Positions 33,601 through 42,244 of a stretch of DNA of 57,229 nt are shown piece after piece; the stretch's first letter is position 1, and every line of letters starts with the position of its first letter. Source of the stretch: Lachnospiraceae bacterium (lineage in GTDB: Bacteria > Bacillota > Clostridia > Lachnospirales > Lachnospiraceae); the NCBI GenBank assembly GCA_900751995.1, contig CAADTP010000031.1, positions 1-57,229 on the forward strand, in the 5' to 3' direction. A program made the position numbers and the translations under genes. The notes below the pieces were generated by a model. It was not told the origin of the DNA and searched no databases. It worked only from the letters and a program-made list of their open reading frames with translations.

Positions 33601-34030
33601 AGCAAGCATCGCAAGAGCAGTAAATGCAGAAAAAGCATCCAAAACAGAAACAAAAACAGAGGTAAAAGAGGCTGAGGTTAAAGCAGCAGAGAAGCCGTCA
33701 GAGGTAAAAGCTGAAACAGCTGAAAAAGCGGCAGAAAAAACTACAGCAAAGAAAACAGCAGCCAAAGCTCCTGCAAAGAAGACCACAGCAAAGAAAGCAG
33801 CCGCAACAAAAACAACAGCAAAGAAAACCACTACCAGAAAAACAACAGCACGTAAAACCGCAGCAAAGAAAACAGCTGCAGCAGAAACAACAGGAACTGT
33901 AGCCCAGAACGTGATCAGCGGAGGAAACGCCGACGAACTCCAGGCCAAATTCCTCACCCCAAAGAAAGATGAGCCGGACAACAACCAGCCAGTAGGAATT
34001 AAAGACGAGCTTCCGGTTTATCTGCTGTAA
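33587..34030 (+). CDS. Lys/Ala/Thr-rich histone-H1-like protein coupled to ParA
   Basis: A 147-residue, strongly biased protein. Residues 1-60 are Lys/Glu/Ala-rich. About 50-100 carry repeated AKKTTAKK/TARKTAAKK units like histone H1 tails and are very basic. The last 45 residues return to normal composition (NADELQAKFLTPKKDE, ending VGIKDELPVYLL), so there is a possible short interaction motif at the end. It begins with GTG inside the ParA stop region after GAGGAGGTAATGAATC. The repeats predict intrinsic disorder and nucleic-acid binding. By analogy with disordered partners of cargo-positioning ParAs (McdB-like) it may link the ATPase to DNA or a cargo; this is inference. Confidence 0.8.
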   Translation: MSVGKASIARAVNAEKASKTETKTEVKEAEVKAAEKPSEVKAETAEKAAEKTTAKKTAAKAPAKKTTAKKAAATKTTAKKTTTRKTTARKTAAKKTAAAETTGTVAQNVISGGNADELQAKFLTPKKDEPDNNQPVGIKDELPVYLL

Positions 34031-34070
34031 TCTTTGATTGAATTTTTTGAAAAGATAGTAATTGACAAAT

Positions 34071-34126
34071 AAAAAGACTGCTATATATCTATATCACTAT
34101 TGATAAGGTATACAGCAGCCTTTTAT
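34071..34126. terminator. Bidirectional terminator between convergent genes
   Basis: AAAAAGACTGCTATAT pairs with GTATACAGCAGCCTTTT through G-T pairs, with A and T tracts on the two sides, serving the + strand gene and the - strand exporter. Confidence 0.75.
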
Positions 34127-34178
34127 TTTGCCCTATAAAAATCTCAGTGGGACAGCGAAGCGCCTCCCTCGTATCTTT

Positions 34179-35900
34179 CTACATATTGTAATATGCAGCA
34201 TACAATCCATTCTTCTCAAGCAGTTCAGCATGAGTGCCTCTTTCGGCGATACCCTCCTCCGTGATCACAATGATCTCATCCGCATCACGGATCGTAGAAA
34301 GCCGGTGCGCGATCGTAATGGTAGTACGATTTTTTGAAAGTTCCTCCAGACTCTTCTGAATCCAACGTTCGCTTTCGTTATCCAGAGCGCTGGTGGCCTC
34401 ATCCAGGATCAGGATCGGAGGATTCTTAAGGAATACACGTGCAATGGAGATCCGCTGCTTCTGTCCGCCGGAAAGGCGTGTGCCACGTTCTCCGACATAA
34501 GTGTCGTATTTATCCGGAAGCTCCATGATAAAGTCATGGATACTCGCACATTTGGCGGCTTTGATGATCTCTTCATCGGAAGCTCCGGGCTTTCCGTAGG
34601 CAATATTATCCTTGATGGTTCCATCAAAAAGATAGACATCCTGCTGTACCATACCGATCTGGCTTCGAAGGCTCTTAAGAGTCAGCCCGCGGATATCCTT
34701 TCCGTCTACAGTAATGGAACCGTCGGTCACATCATAAAATCTGGGCAGGAGAGAGCAGATCGTGGTTTTTCCGCTTCCGGAAGGTCCTACCAGGGCAATG
34801 GATTTTCCTGCCGGGATATCAATAGAGATATCGGAAAGCACAGGAGTTTCATCATCGCTGTAATGAAAAGAAACATGGTCGTAACGCACATGTCCTTTTA
34901 CGTCCGTAAGCTCCGCAGCGTTGTCTGCATTCCTGATCTCGGATTCTGTTTCCATCACATCCAGGAAACGGCGGAAACCGGAAAGACCCTTCTGCATCAT
35001 TTCCACAAGTTCCACCAGGATCTGGATGGGGCTGATAAAGATTCCGATATACAGGGCATACATGGCAAGATCTGCAGTCTGCATTTCACCCTGAGCGATC
35101 AGATAGCCGCCGTAAACAAGAGTTACCAGGTACATCATGCCCTGGAAGAAAAGATTGGAACTCATGAAGCTTCCCATGCAGTGATAATTATCTCTTTTGG
35201 AAACAAGGAACGCTTCATTGCTTTTCTTAAATTTGGCACGTTCGATGTCCTCGTTTGCGAAGGACTGCACCACGCGGATTCCGGAAAGCGTATCCTGAAG
35301 ACTGGCATTTACATCTCCGATCTTACGACGGTTTTCCATGAAGGTTTCCTGCATTTTTGCATTCTGGCGGAAGGAAAACACAAACATTACGATCACCAGG
35401 AGGATCAGCGGCAGTGCAAGCTTCTTGTTGATAAAGACCAAGAAGATAAAAGCACCGACGATCTTTACCAGAGAGATAAAAAGATTCTCAGGACCATGAT
35501 GTGCAAACTCGGAAATGTCAAAAAGGTCACTGACCAGCTTGCTCATCATCTGACCGGAATTATTCCTGCTGTAATAGGAAAAAGACAGCTCCTGGTAATG
35601 GTCAAAAAGCTCCCGGCGCATATCACGTTCCATCTTTGCACCCATCATATGTCCCTGATAGGTTACATAATATTTGCAGAGACTCTGCACAATGTACATA
35701 ACAAAAAGAGAAGCTGCAATCACAGGGAGGGCATGAAGAATAATATCCTTATCCTGTGTAAAGAGAGTTTTTGTCATAGTACGAAGAATCTGGGGATAAG
35801 CAAGATCTACCAGACTGATAACGGCTGCACAGATCAGGTCAATAAAAAAGACCGCTTTGTACGGGCCGTAGTAGTGGATGAATTTCTTGATGGTATTCAT
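34179..35900 (-). CDS. ABC exporter, fused permease and ATPase (MsbA/MdlB type)
   Basis: A 573-residue half-transporter with six predicted membrane helices (about residues 15-310) and a C-terminal ATPase with Walker A GPSGSGKTT, Q-loop, signature LSGGQKQR, Walker B LILDEATSALD and switch His in IAHRLS. It functions as a homodimer, or as a heterodimer if a partner exists elsewhere; none is adjacent. Substrates of this class range from lipids to drugs and peptides and cannot be assigned. I chose the start at 35900 behind CGGAGGTACTTTTCCG. Confidence 0.92.
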   Translation of the reverse strand: MNTIKKFIHYYGPYKAVFFIDLICAAVISLVDLAYPQILRTMTKTLFTQDKDIILHALPVIAASLFVMYIVQSLCKYYVTYQGHMMGAKMERDMRRELFDHYQELSFSYYSRNNSGQMMSKLVSDLFDISEFAHHGPENLFISLVKIVGAFIFLVFINKKLALPLILLVIVMFVFSFRQNAKMQETFMENRRKIGDVNASLQDTLSGIRVVQSFANEDIERAKFKKSNEAFLVSKRDNYHCMGSFMSSNLFFQGMMYLVTLVYGGYLIAQGEMQTADLAMYALYIGIFISPIQILVELVEMMQKGLSGFRRFLDVMETESEIRNADNAAELTDVKGHVRYDHVSFHYSDDETPVLSDISIDIPAGKSIALVGPSGSGKTTICSLLPRFYDVTDGSITVDGKDIRGLTLKSLRSQIGMVQQDVYLFDGTIKDNIAYGKPGASDEEIIKAAKCASIHDFIMELPDKYDTYVGERGTRLSGGQKQRISIARVFLKNPPILILDEATSALDNESERWIQKSLEELSKNRTTITIAHRLSTIRDADEIIVITEEGIAERGTHAELLEKNGLYAAYYNM

Positions 35901-35977
35901 CGGAAAAGTACCTCCGTTTTTATGAAATGTATAGTGTTGTCTGGGCAAAAAACATTGCTGCTTGACATTCTATGTTC

Positions 35978-36005
35978 ATCTTATCATAAGTAAGAATAAA
36001 GTCAA
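35978..36005 (-). promoter_or_regulatory. Putative promoter of the ABC exporter
   Basis: On the - strand TTGACT (+ coordinates 36000-36005), 16 bases, TAAGAT (35978-35983). Leader of about 70 bases to the start at 35900. Confidence 0.5.
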
Positions 36006-36162
36006 GATAAGTGAATTTCCAGTCTGTTTCGTTTCTGCATACTTTTTGAGAATAGAAGCTATATGGCTGCTGTTCACAGGGAATATTCCGCGAGGGATTG
36101 CTGGCAACGGAGCGGATCGTGATATGAGGAGATATCTTTTTGGGAAAAAATCAAATTACTCC

Positions 36163-36191
36163 TTGACACAGAAGAACAAAACCCGTATAGT
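36163..36191 (+). promoter_or_regulatory. Near-consensus promoter of the PTS gene
   Basis: TTGACA (36163-36168), 17 bases, TATAGT (36186-36191). Transcription would start near 36198, just before the antiterminator site. Confidence 0.8.
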
Positions 36192-36201
36192 GTATTTCAG
36201 A

Positions 36202-36234
36202 TTTGGTGTGTAACTGATAAGCAGGCATTAACCA
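36202..36234 (+). promoter_or_regulatory. Ribonucleic antiterminator (RAT) site for a LicT/BglG protein
   Basis: The segment has the RAT arrangement: a GGTGTGTAACTG half, a short internal stretch, then GCAGGCATTAACC, matching the GG.TTGT.ACTG...GCAGGC..AACC pattern bound by LicT/SacY-type proteins. Its 3' end overlaps the 5' arm of the following terminator, so the two structures exclude each other. The cognate antiterminator is encoded at 38830. Confidence 0.75.
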
Positions 36235-36283
36235 GTCATAAATGTTATTATTTGACGTTTATGGGGGTTGGTGTCTTTTTTTG
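36231..36283 (+). terminator. Regulated leader terminator of the PTS gene
   Basis: ACCA..CATAAA (36231-36242) pairs with TTTATG....TTGGT, followed by TCTTTTTTT. Without phosphorylation-controlled LicT-type protein bound at the RAT, transcription would stop here, 55 bases before the PTS start codon. Confidence 0.7.
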
Positions 36284-36337
36284 TTGCCCACTTAAAAGAC
36301 TCCCGCTCCAAAACGTCGAAAGAAAAGGAGAGAAAAC

Positions 36338-38590
36338 ATGAAAGACAAGATTTTCGGAGTTTTGCAGCGAGTGGGACGTTCCTTTATGCTTCCCATAGCA
36401 ATCCTTCCTGTGGCAGGCCTGCTTCTTGGATTCGGCAGTTCCTTCACAAATGAAACAACCATTGCAACCTACGGACTTCAGAAGATTCTGGGAGACGGAA
36501 CAATTTTACATGCACTCCTGATCATTATGAACAAAGTCGGAAGCGCGGTATTTGATAACCTGCCGCTGATCTTTGCAGTAGGTGTGGCCATCGGTATGGC
36601 AAAAAAAGAGAAAGAGGTAGCAGCTCTTTCTGCACTGATCGCTTACTTCGTTATGAATGTAGCCATCAATGGTATGCTGGTAGTAAATGGTAAGATCACA
36701 GCAGACGGACAGATCGCAAAAAGCGTTCTGGAAGGTACTGTAACCTCTGTCTGCGGCATCCAGTCCTTACAGATGGGTGTGTTTGGCGGTATCATCGTCG
36801 GCCTTGGTGTTGCAGCTTTGCACAACCGTTTTCATAAGATCGTGCTTCCAAACGCACTTTCCTTCTTCGGTGGTTCCAGATTTGTGCCCATCATTTCCAC
36901 CATTGTATATATGTTTGTGGGAATCCTGATGTATTTCGTATGGCCGGCAGTCCAGAACGGTATTTATGCTCTGGGGGGGCTTGTAACAGGCAGCGGCTAT
37001 ATCGGAACTCTGATCTTCGGTATTATCAAACGTGCGCTGATCCCCTTCGGACTTCATCACGTATTTTATATGCCATTCTGGCAGACAGCCGTTGGCGGGA
37101 CTATGGAGGTTGCAGGCCAGATGGTACAGGGCGGACAGAACATCTTTTTCGCTCAGCTTGCAGATTCCGCAAATGTAGCGCATTTCAGCGCAGATGCAAC
37201 AAGATATTTTTCCGGAGAGTTCATTTTCATGATCTTCGGTCTTCCGGGAGCAGCTCTTGCAATGTACCGCTGTGCAAAGCCTGAGAAGAAAAAAGCAGCA
37301 GGCGGACTTCTTCTTTCCGCAGCCCTTGCATGTATGCTTACAGGAATCACAGAGCCACTGGAGTTCTCTTTCCTGTTTGTAGCTCCTGCATTGTTTGCGG
37401 TACAGGTTGTTCTTGCAGGTGCGGCTTATATGATCGCACATATGCTGAATATTGCAGTAGGACTTACCTTTTCCGGCGGTTTCCTTGATCTGTTCCTGTT
37501 CGGGATCCTTCAGGGAAATGCAAAGACAAGCTGGCTCAGGATTATCCCGGTAGGTATCATTTACTTTATTCTCTATTATGTGATCTTCACCTTCCTGATC
37601 AAAAAGTTCAACTTCAAGACTCCGGGACGTGAGGATGACGACACAGAAACAAAGCTTTATACAAAAGCAGATGTAAACGCGAGAAAAGAAGCCGGAAAAG
37701 CCGGTGAAGCAGCAGGAAGCACATCCGCAGATCCGGTAAGTGAAGCCATCACAGCCGGTCTTGGCGGAAAGAAAAACATCAGTGATGTGGACTGCTGTGC
37801 AACAAGACTCCGTATCACCGTCCATGATGCAGCAAGAGTTAACGACGACATTCTGAAAACAACAGGCTCCAGAGGAATCGTGAAAAAAGGCCAGGGCGTG
37901 CAGATCATCTACGGTCCGCAGGTAACTGTGATCAAATCCAAGCTGGAGGATTATCTGGAGACAGCGCCGAATGAATATTTTGAAGGTGCAAATGAGAAAG
38001 AAACAGACAATGCGGAAAATCAGGTTCAGTCTGATACAGAGCGTACAGCAGAAAGTACAGGTGAGGCTGCTCAGAACACAGCTCCGACATCCGAAGCCAG
38101 CACGCAGCCGGAGAAAAAGGTTCTCAGAACAGCGATTGTCTACAGCCCGGTAACCGGTATCGCTGCAGACCTTTCCACAGCGCCGGATGAAGGCTTTGCG
38201 GAAGGAATGATGGGAGAGGGTGCTGTAGTCACACCGAAGGACCCGGTGATCTGTGCTCCGGAAGACGGCGAGGTAGAGTTTATTTTTGACACAAAGCATG
38301 CCATCGGATTCCAGACAGATACAGATCTTCCTATGCTCCTCCATATCGGCATTGACACTGTAAAGCTGGAAGGAAAAGGCTTCGAGATCATGGTAGAGCA
38401 AGGACAGCATGTAAAAAAAGGCGAGCCGTTGATGAAGATTGACATCCCGTATCTTACAGAAAACGCTCCGTCCTTATGTTCTCCGATCCTTTGCACAGAG
38501 ATCGAGGATAATCAGAGAGTACGCCTTCTTGCCAATGGAGAGATCAAGGCAGGAGAGCCGCTGTTCGCAGTAGAGACTGTGGAAGAATAG
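36338..38590 (+). CDS. PTS EIICBA, glucose/N-acetylglucosamine family
   Basis: A 750-residue sugar phosphotransferase permease. IIC domain: about 1-425, ten or so hydrophobic segments, starting KIFGVLQRVGRSFMLPIAILPVAGLLLGFG, with the sugar-site ITEPLEFSFLF motif. IIB: about 455-545, phospho-site in VDCCATRLRI (Cys486/Cys487). An acidic Gln/Thr/Glu-rich linker follows, then IIA (about 610-740, active His669 in LLHIGIDTVKL). The C-B-A order matches PtsG-type and NagE-type permeases of the glucose superfamily; which sugar is carried cannot be decided. The double cysteine at the IIB site is unusual. RAT/terminator control and a downstream LicT-type gene indicate substrate-induced expression. Confidence 0.93.
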   Translation: MKDKIFGVLQRVGRSFMLPIAILPVAGLLLGFGSSFTNETTIATYGLQKILGDGTILHALLIIMNKVGSAVFDNLPLIFAVGVAIGMAKKEKEVAALSALIAYFVMNVAINGMLVVNGKITADGQIAKSVLEGTVTSVCGIQSLQMGVFGGIIVGLGVAALHNRFHKIVLPNALSFFGGSRFVPIISTIVYMFVGILMYFVWPAVQNGIYALGGLVTGSGYIGTLIFGIIKRALIPFGLHHVFYMPFWQTAVGGTMEVAGQMVQGGQNIFFAQLADSANVAHFSADATRYFSGEFIFMIFGLPGAALAMYRCAKPEKKKAAGGLLLSAALACMLTGITEPLEFSFLFVAPALFAVQVVLAGAAYMIAHMLNIAVGLTFSGGFLDLFLFGILQGNAKTSWLRIIPVGIIYFILYYVIFTFLIKKFNFKTPGREDDDTETKLYTKADVNARKEAGKAGEAAGSTSADPVSEAITAGLGGKKNISDVDCCATRLRITVHDAARVNDDILKTTGSRGIVKKGQGVQIIYGPQVTVIKSKLEDYLETAPNEYFEGANEKETDNAENQVQSDTERTAESTGEAAQNTAPTSEASTQPEKKVLRTAIVYSPVTGIAADLSTAPDEGFAEGMMGEGAVVTPKDPVICAPEDGEVEFIFDTKHAIGFQTDTDLPMLLHIGIDTVKLEGKGFEIMVEQGQHVKKGEPLMKIDIPYLTENAPSLCSPILCTEIEDNQRVRLLANGEIKAGEPLFAVETVEE

Positions 38591-38627
38591 GAAATTTTTC
38601 AGCAATAATATAGAAGATTGGTTTTGT

Positions 38628-38660
38628 GAAAAGCGCGCCTAATGCCCGGGCGCGCTTTTC
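38628..38660 (+). terminator. Hairpin between the PTS gene and the antiterminator gene
   Basis: A perfect 12-base stem GAAAAGCGCGCC (38628-38639) / GGCGCGCTTTTC (38649-38660) with a short T run. Partial read-through would let the antiterminator be co-expressed. Confidence 0.75.
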
Positions 38661-38829
38661 CTGTGGCAAAGAAAATAACTGTCTGTCAGAAGGACTTTAC
38701 ACAAAAGAAAGATTCTGTTACGATAAAGAAAATCAACAGCTGCAGACAAAAATGTCGACTGAAAATCCGGGGCAGACAGTGGTGGAATGTGGAAAAGCAG
38801 CAGGATATATAAAAATGGTGGGGAAAAAG

Positions 38830-39657
38830 ATGTACAGAGTGAGCAAGGTATTGAACAATAACGGCATCATTGCCATAAATATGGAAGAAAACCAGGAATA
38901 TGTACTTCTGGGAAAAGGTGTGGGATTTGGAAAGAAGGTCAGCCAGCGTTTTGAGGCTCCGGCAGACTGTACTATTTACAGGCTGGCTCAGGAGACAGAA
39001 CGTGGCTCAGCAAAAGAACTGGCAAAGAGCGTAGCACCGGAATTTCTGGAGATCGCAGATGAGATATTGAGAGAAGCTGAGAAGACCTTTGGGGATACCA
39101 TAGACAGAAGGATCCTGTTTCCCCTTGCTGATCATATTTCCTTTGCAGTGGGACGTATCCGGAATCATGAGCAGATCAGCAATCCTCTGACGGATGATAT
39201 CAAGGTGCTTTTTTACAGCGAATTCAAGGTGGCGGAGGTATTGAAGAAGATCCTGAAGGAGCGGATGGATATTGAGATCGACGAGCATGAGGTGGGATAT
39301 GTGGCACTTCATATTCACTCAGCACTTGGAGATGAAAAGGTGTCTGTTGCCATGCAGACAGCAAGAACGGTACGGGAATGCATTGCCATGATCGAGATGG
39401 CCACAGGAAGAAAGATCGATGTGATCTCTCTATCCTACAACCGTATGATGAACCATATCAAATATATGGTAGCCCGTGTCTCCACAGGGGAGACACTGAA
39501 GCTGGATATGAATGAATATATAGAAGAAAAATATCCGGAATCCTACAGGATCGCAGAGGATGTCTGCGAGAGCCTGGGCAAAAGCCTTGGGAAAAAGCTG
39601 GACCCTATCGAGATTGGTTATCTTGCCATGCATATTGAGCGGACAGTGGAACAATAA
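38830..39657 (+). CDS. licT: PRD-containing transcription antiterminator, LicT/BglG family
   Basis: A 275-residue protein matching LicT/SacT in length. An N-terminal CAT RNA-binding domain (1-56: MYRVSKVLNNNGIIAINMEENQEYVLLGKGVGFGKK) is followed by PRD1 (about 65-170, conserved LADHISFAVGRI) and PRD2 (about 175-275, EIGYLAMHIERTV). The PTS phosphorylates the PRD histidines so that the protein binds the RAT only when its sugar is present. The CAT domain must start at MYRVSK (38830), preceded by GGTGGGGAAAAAG; a longer upstream frame is non-homologous. The target is the RAT at 36202 upstream of the PTS gene; gene symbol by family only. Confidence 0.88.
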   Translation: MYRVSKVLNNNGIIAINMEENQEYVLLGKGVGFGKKVSQRFEAPADCTIYRLAQETERGSAKELAKSVAPEFLEIADEILREAEKTFGDTIDRRILFPLADHISFAVGRIRNHEQISNPLTDDIKVLFYSEFKVAEVLKKILKERMDIEIDEHEVGYVALHIHSALGDEKVSVAMQTARTVRECIAMIEMATGRKIDVISLSYNRMMNHIKYMVARVSTGETLKLDMNEYIEEKYPESYRIAEDVCESLGKSLGKKLDPIEIGYLAMHIERTVEQ

Positions 39658-39685
39658 ATGTAAATGGCTGATCCGCCTCAGGGAT

Positions 39686-40564
39686 TTACACAATAAATTC
39701 AATAGCTTTTTTGACAGCAGTACTCATGGCAGTACTGCTGTTTGTGACTAAGCAGACCTCTCTCTGAGGGAGCGGCTCTTTAAGCTGAAGGGCAAAAATC
39801 TTCCCGTCATTGATCACTTCCCGGGCAAGGGGCTCGGGGTAAAAGCCGATTCCCAGATTGTGGACGATCATGGGAAGGACCTGGTCTGTAGTTGCTGCCT
39901 CGATGTCAGGATGAAAAGAAACACGGTTTTCCATAAAGTAATTCATATACATTTCTCTGGTGCTGGTCCCTTCCGCAAGACCTACAAAGGGCAGATCCTG
40001 AAGCTCATGGATGCTGATAGGGGCAGTGGTCAGATCCTTATATTTGCTTCCGCATACAAGGATCTCCCGGTAACGCAGGAGACTTTTTTTCTGTAAAGGT
40101 TTGCGGATGGAGATCGGAGTGGTGACAATAGCGAAATCCACCGCATAATTTTTCAGTGCCTGTACTGCCTGAGGAGTAGAATGGTTAAAGAGGCGCAGGC
40201 GAACATGGGGATATTGCTCGCGGAACAGCTCCAGCTTTTCCAGAAGGATCAGACGCAGGGCATTTTCGCTGGCGCCGATGGAAACCAGACCATGCTCCAG
40301 CTCTCCGTTCTGGCGGATTTCCTCCTCGCCGATGGACAGCTGCTCAAAAGCCAGGGCAACGTGTTCATAAAGCTGGCGGCCTTCCGGTGTAAGTGCGATT
40401 CCCTTGTTGGAGCGGAGAAAGAGCGTACATTTCAGCTCCTGCTCCAGGTTGTTCATACAGCGGGTGATATTTGGCTGGTTGTTGTGAAGAGCTCTTGCTG
40501 CCTTGGTAAAGCTCTTATACTGGGCTACATAATAAAAGATCCGGTAGTAGTCGTAAGTGATCAT
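39686..40564 (-). CDS. LysR family transcriptional regulator
   Basis: A 292-residue LysR regulator: an N-terminal winged HTH (residues 1-60: YYRIFYYVAQYKSFTKAARALHNNQPNITRCMNNLEQEL) and a C-terminal effector domain of two alpha/beta lobes (about 90-290). It is divergent from the DUF1275 gene across a 124-base spacer that holds a good promoter and an inverted repeat, the classical LysR arrangement, so control of that gene and itself is likely. The start follows GGATGGAGACAATAC. Confidence 0.92.
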   Translation of the reverse strand: MITYDYYRIFYYVAQYKSFTKAARALHNNQPNITRCMNNLEQELKCTLFLRSNKGIALTPEGRQLYEHVALAFEQLSIGEEEIRQNGELEHGLVSIGASENALRLILLEKLELFREQYPHVRLRLFNHSTPQAVQALKNYAVDFAIVTTPISIRKPLQKKSLLRYREILVCGSKYKDLTTAPISIHELQDLPFVGLAEGTSTREMYMNYFMENRVSFHPDIEAATTDQVLPMIVHNLGIGFYPEPLAREVINDGKIFALQLKEPLPQREVCLVTNSSTAMSTAVKKAIEFIV

Positions 40565-40620
40565 GTATTGTCTCCATCCTGTGATATGATTTTAATATGT
40601 TTACGATATTAATAATACTT

Positions 40621-40649
40621 TTTACATTTGCTTCTGAGCAAACTATAAT
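40621..40649 (+). promoter_or_regulatory. Promoter of the YoaK-like gene with an embedded inverted repeat
   Basis: TTTACA (40621-40626), 17 bases, TATAAT (40644-40649). The spacer contains TTTGC-ttctga-GCAAA, an inverted repeat that could be the binding site of the divergent LysR protein. Confidence 0.65.
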
Positions 40650-40688
40650 ACACCCGAGGAAAAAAATCAATGACAGGAGTGATTTAGA

Positions 40689-41378
40689 GTGGTTTCAGGA
40701 GGCGGAAAGCTGCAAAATGCGGACCGGCAGATGTCAGAAGCTTTTATCACAAGTGTATTTCTGGCAATGTCCGGCGGATTTCAGGATGCCTACACATACT
40801 TTACAAGAGATGAGGTGTTTTCCAACGCCCAGACAGGCAACGTGGTTCTGATGAGCCATAATTTTATGACAGGACAGTGGGGAGACGGTTTAAGGTACCT
40901 GTTCCCTGTTTTAGCCTTTGCCATTGGTGTTGTAGCGGCGGAGCGAATCCAGAATACCTTTAAATATGCAAAAAAACTTCACTGGAGGCAGATGATCCTG
41001 CTGATCGAGATCCTGATCCTTTTTGCGGTGGGATTTATGCCGGGAGAATTGGACATGCTGGCAACCGTACTGGTATCCTTTTCCTGCGCCATGCAGGTAC
41101 AGACCTTCCGGAAGGTGGGCGGTTATTCCTATGCAAGCACTATGTGCATCGGAAATTTACGAAGCGGTACGGCGGCGTTGTCCGTGTATTGTCGTGAAAA
41201 ACGTCCGGAACAGCTGAAGCAGGCTCTTTATTATTTCGGAATAATTTTCTTTTTTGCCATTGGAGCCGGCGGCGGAGGAAATCTGTCCATGAGGCTGGGG
41301 ATCCCGGCAATCTGGGTATCGGATGTTTTGCTTCTGATCAGCTTTATTCTGATGTTTTCCAGTAAACATAGAGATTAG
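40689..41378 (+). CDS. YoaK family (DUF1275) membrane protein
   Basis: A 229-residue membrane protein with about six hydrophobic segments. It carries the family signature MSGGFQDAYTYFTRDEVFSNAQTGNVVLM (about residues 27-55) and MCIGNLRSGTAAL. Function of the family is unknown. It begins with GTG nine bases after AGGAG; a later ATG (40734) has no ribosome binding site and would delete only a short N-terminal piece. It is divergent from the LysR gene and followed by an unrecognised gene 15 bases downstream. Confidence 0.85.
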   Translation: MVSGGGKLQNADRQMSEAFITSVFLAMSGGFQDAYTYFTRDEVFSNAQTGNVVLMSHNFMTGQWGDGLRYLFPVLAFAIGVVAAERIQNTFKYAKKLHWRQMILLIEILILFAVGFMPGELDMLATVLVSFSCAMQVQTFRKVGGYSYASTMCIGNLRSGTAALSVYCREKRPEQLKQALYYFGIIFFFAIGAGGGGNLSMRLGIPAIWVSDVLLLISFILMFSSKHRD

Positions 41379-41393
41379 AAAGGGTGAGGAATT

Positions 41394-42149
41394 GTGGAAA
41401 ACAGCACATTATTCCCAAGAGAGGAAAAGGCGGAGCTTTTATTTGAAAAGATCCTGAAGGATCCGGAGGCGTGCAGACGGCTGACGGAGACCTTCTATGA
41501 ATCCATGGATGCGGATACAGACATAGAATGCGGATATCTTCCTCCGGAAAAATTCGCCTATGCATTGCTGGACGCATATAAAAACCGTGATCTGACAGCT
41601 CTCCTTATGGCGATCTGCCAGAACAGTATGTTTGATCTTCTGCGAAATTCTTTTCTGGCACCGTTCAGGTTCAATGCAGATGGACAGGAGAATCCGGTGT
41701 TTCTCACAGATGAAAAAGGAAATTTTCTGCGGGAAAAGGGAATTCATGTAAGTGACAGGGATTACGACCGGTTCCGCAGGATATACAGGGAGAAGCAGGG
41801 CGTAAAGATGTATCTGGCGTATGGCTACCGGAAGCGCCATGCCTATGATGAAGATACCATGGAAGTAGAAGAGTACAAAATGGGTGAACATATCGGTGTG
41901 CTGCTGGTGTATGAGCTTCCGGACAGCGTAAGGGAAAAGGAAACGGAGGCACAGGCCTATGCGGCTGTATGGGATATCATGATGGCAATTCAGAAGAAGC
42001 TTCCAAGAGCTTTTGTGTATTATGGGCAGGATTCTGTGGAGGATGGTGGCAAACGTTATGACGGACTGGGAGTTTTTCTACCCATCCATAAATTTGCGGA
42101 CCGCCTGGAAAAAATGATCGGGATCGCTGATGAGATCGTAATGAAATAG
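41394..42149 (+). CDS. Hypothetical cytoplasmic protein
   Basis: A 251-residue protein I do not recognise. It has no signal peptide or membrane helix, is mildly acidic, and has mixed alpha/beta composition. Notable segments are ALLDAYKNRDLTALLMAICQNSMFDLLRNSFLAPFRFN (residues about 60-100) and a C-terminal FVYYGQDSVEDGGKRYDGLGVFLPIHKFADRLEKM. It begins with GTG after AGGGTGAGGAATT, 15 bases after the DUF1275 gene, so the two are probably co-transcribed. Coding quality (ribosome binding site, codon use) is convincing; no function can be proposed. Confidence 0.75.
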   Translation: MENSTLFPREEKAELLFEKILKDPEACRRLTETFYESMDADTDIECGYLPPEKFAYALLDAYKNRDLTALLMAICQNSMFDLLRNSFLAPFRFNADGQENPVFLTDEKGNFLREKGIHVSDRDYDRFRRIYREKQGVKMYLAYGYRKRHAYDEDTMEVEEYKMGEHIGVLLVYELPDSVREKETEAQAYAAVWDIMMAIQKKLPRAFVYYGQDSVEDGGKRYDGLGVFLPIHKFADRLEKMIGIADEIVMK

Positions 42150-42156
42150 AGTGTAC

Positions 42157-42235
42157 AAAAAAGGACTGCTTTTGTATTGCTCCGGTTATCAGAAGGATAG
42201 CTGATGACCGGAAGCTACAGAAAGCAGTCCTTTTT
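42157..42235. terminator. Long bidirectional terminator hairpin
   Basis: AAAAAAGGACTGCTTT (from 42157) pairs with AAAGCAGTCCTTTTT (to 42235), and the inner CCGGTTATCAG pairs with CTGATGACCGG. It serves the convergent 41394 and threonine/serine-exporter genes. Confidence 0.88.
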
Positions 42236-42244
42236 GTATGCCCA

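Noticed and set aside
36767..38410. 547-codon open frame opposite the PTS gene
   Set aside because: Antisense shadow; extremely Cys-rich composition and no ribosome binding site.
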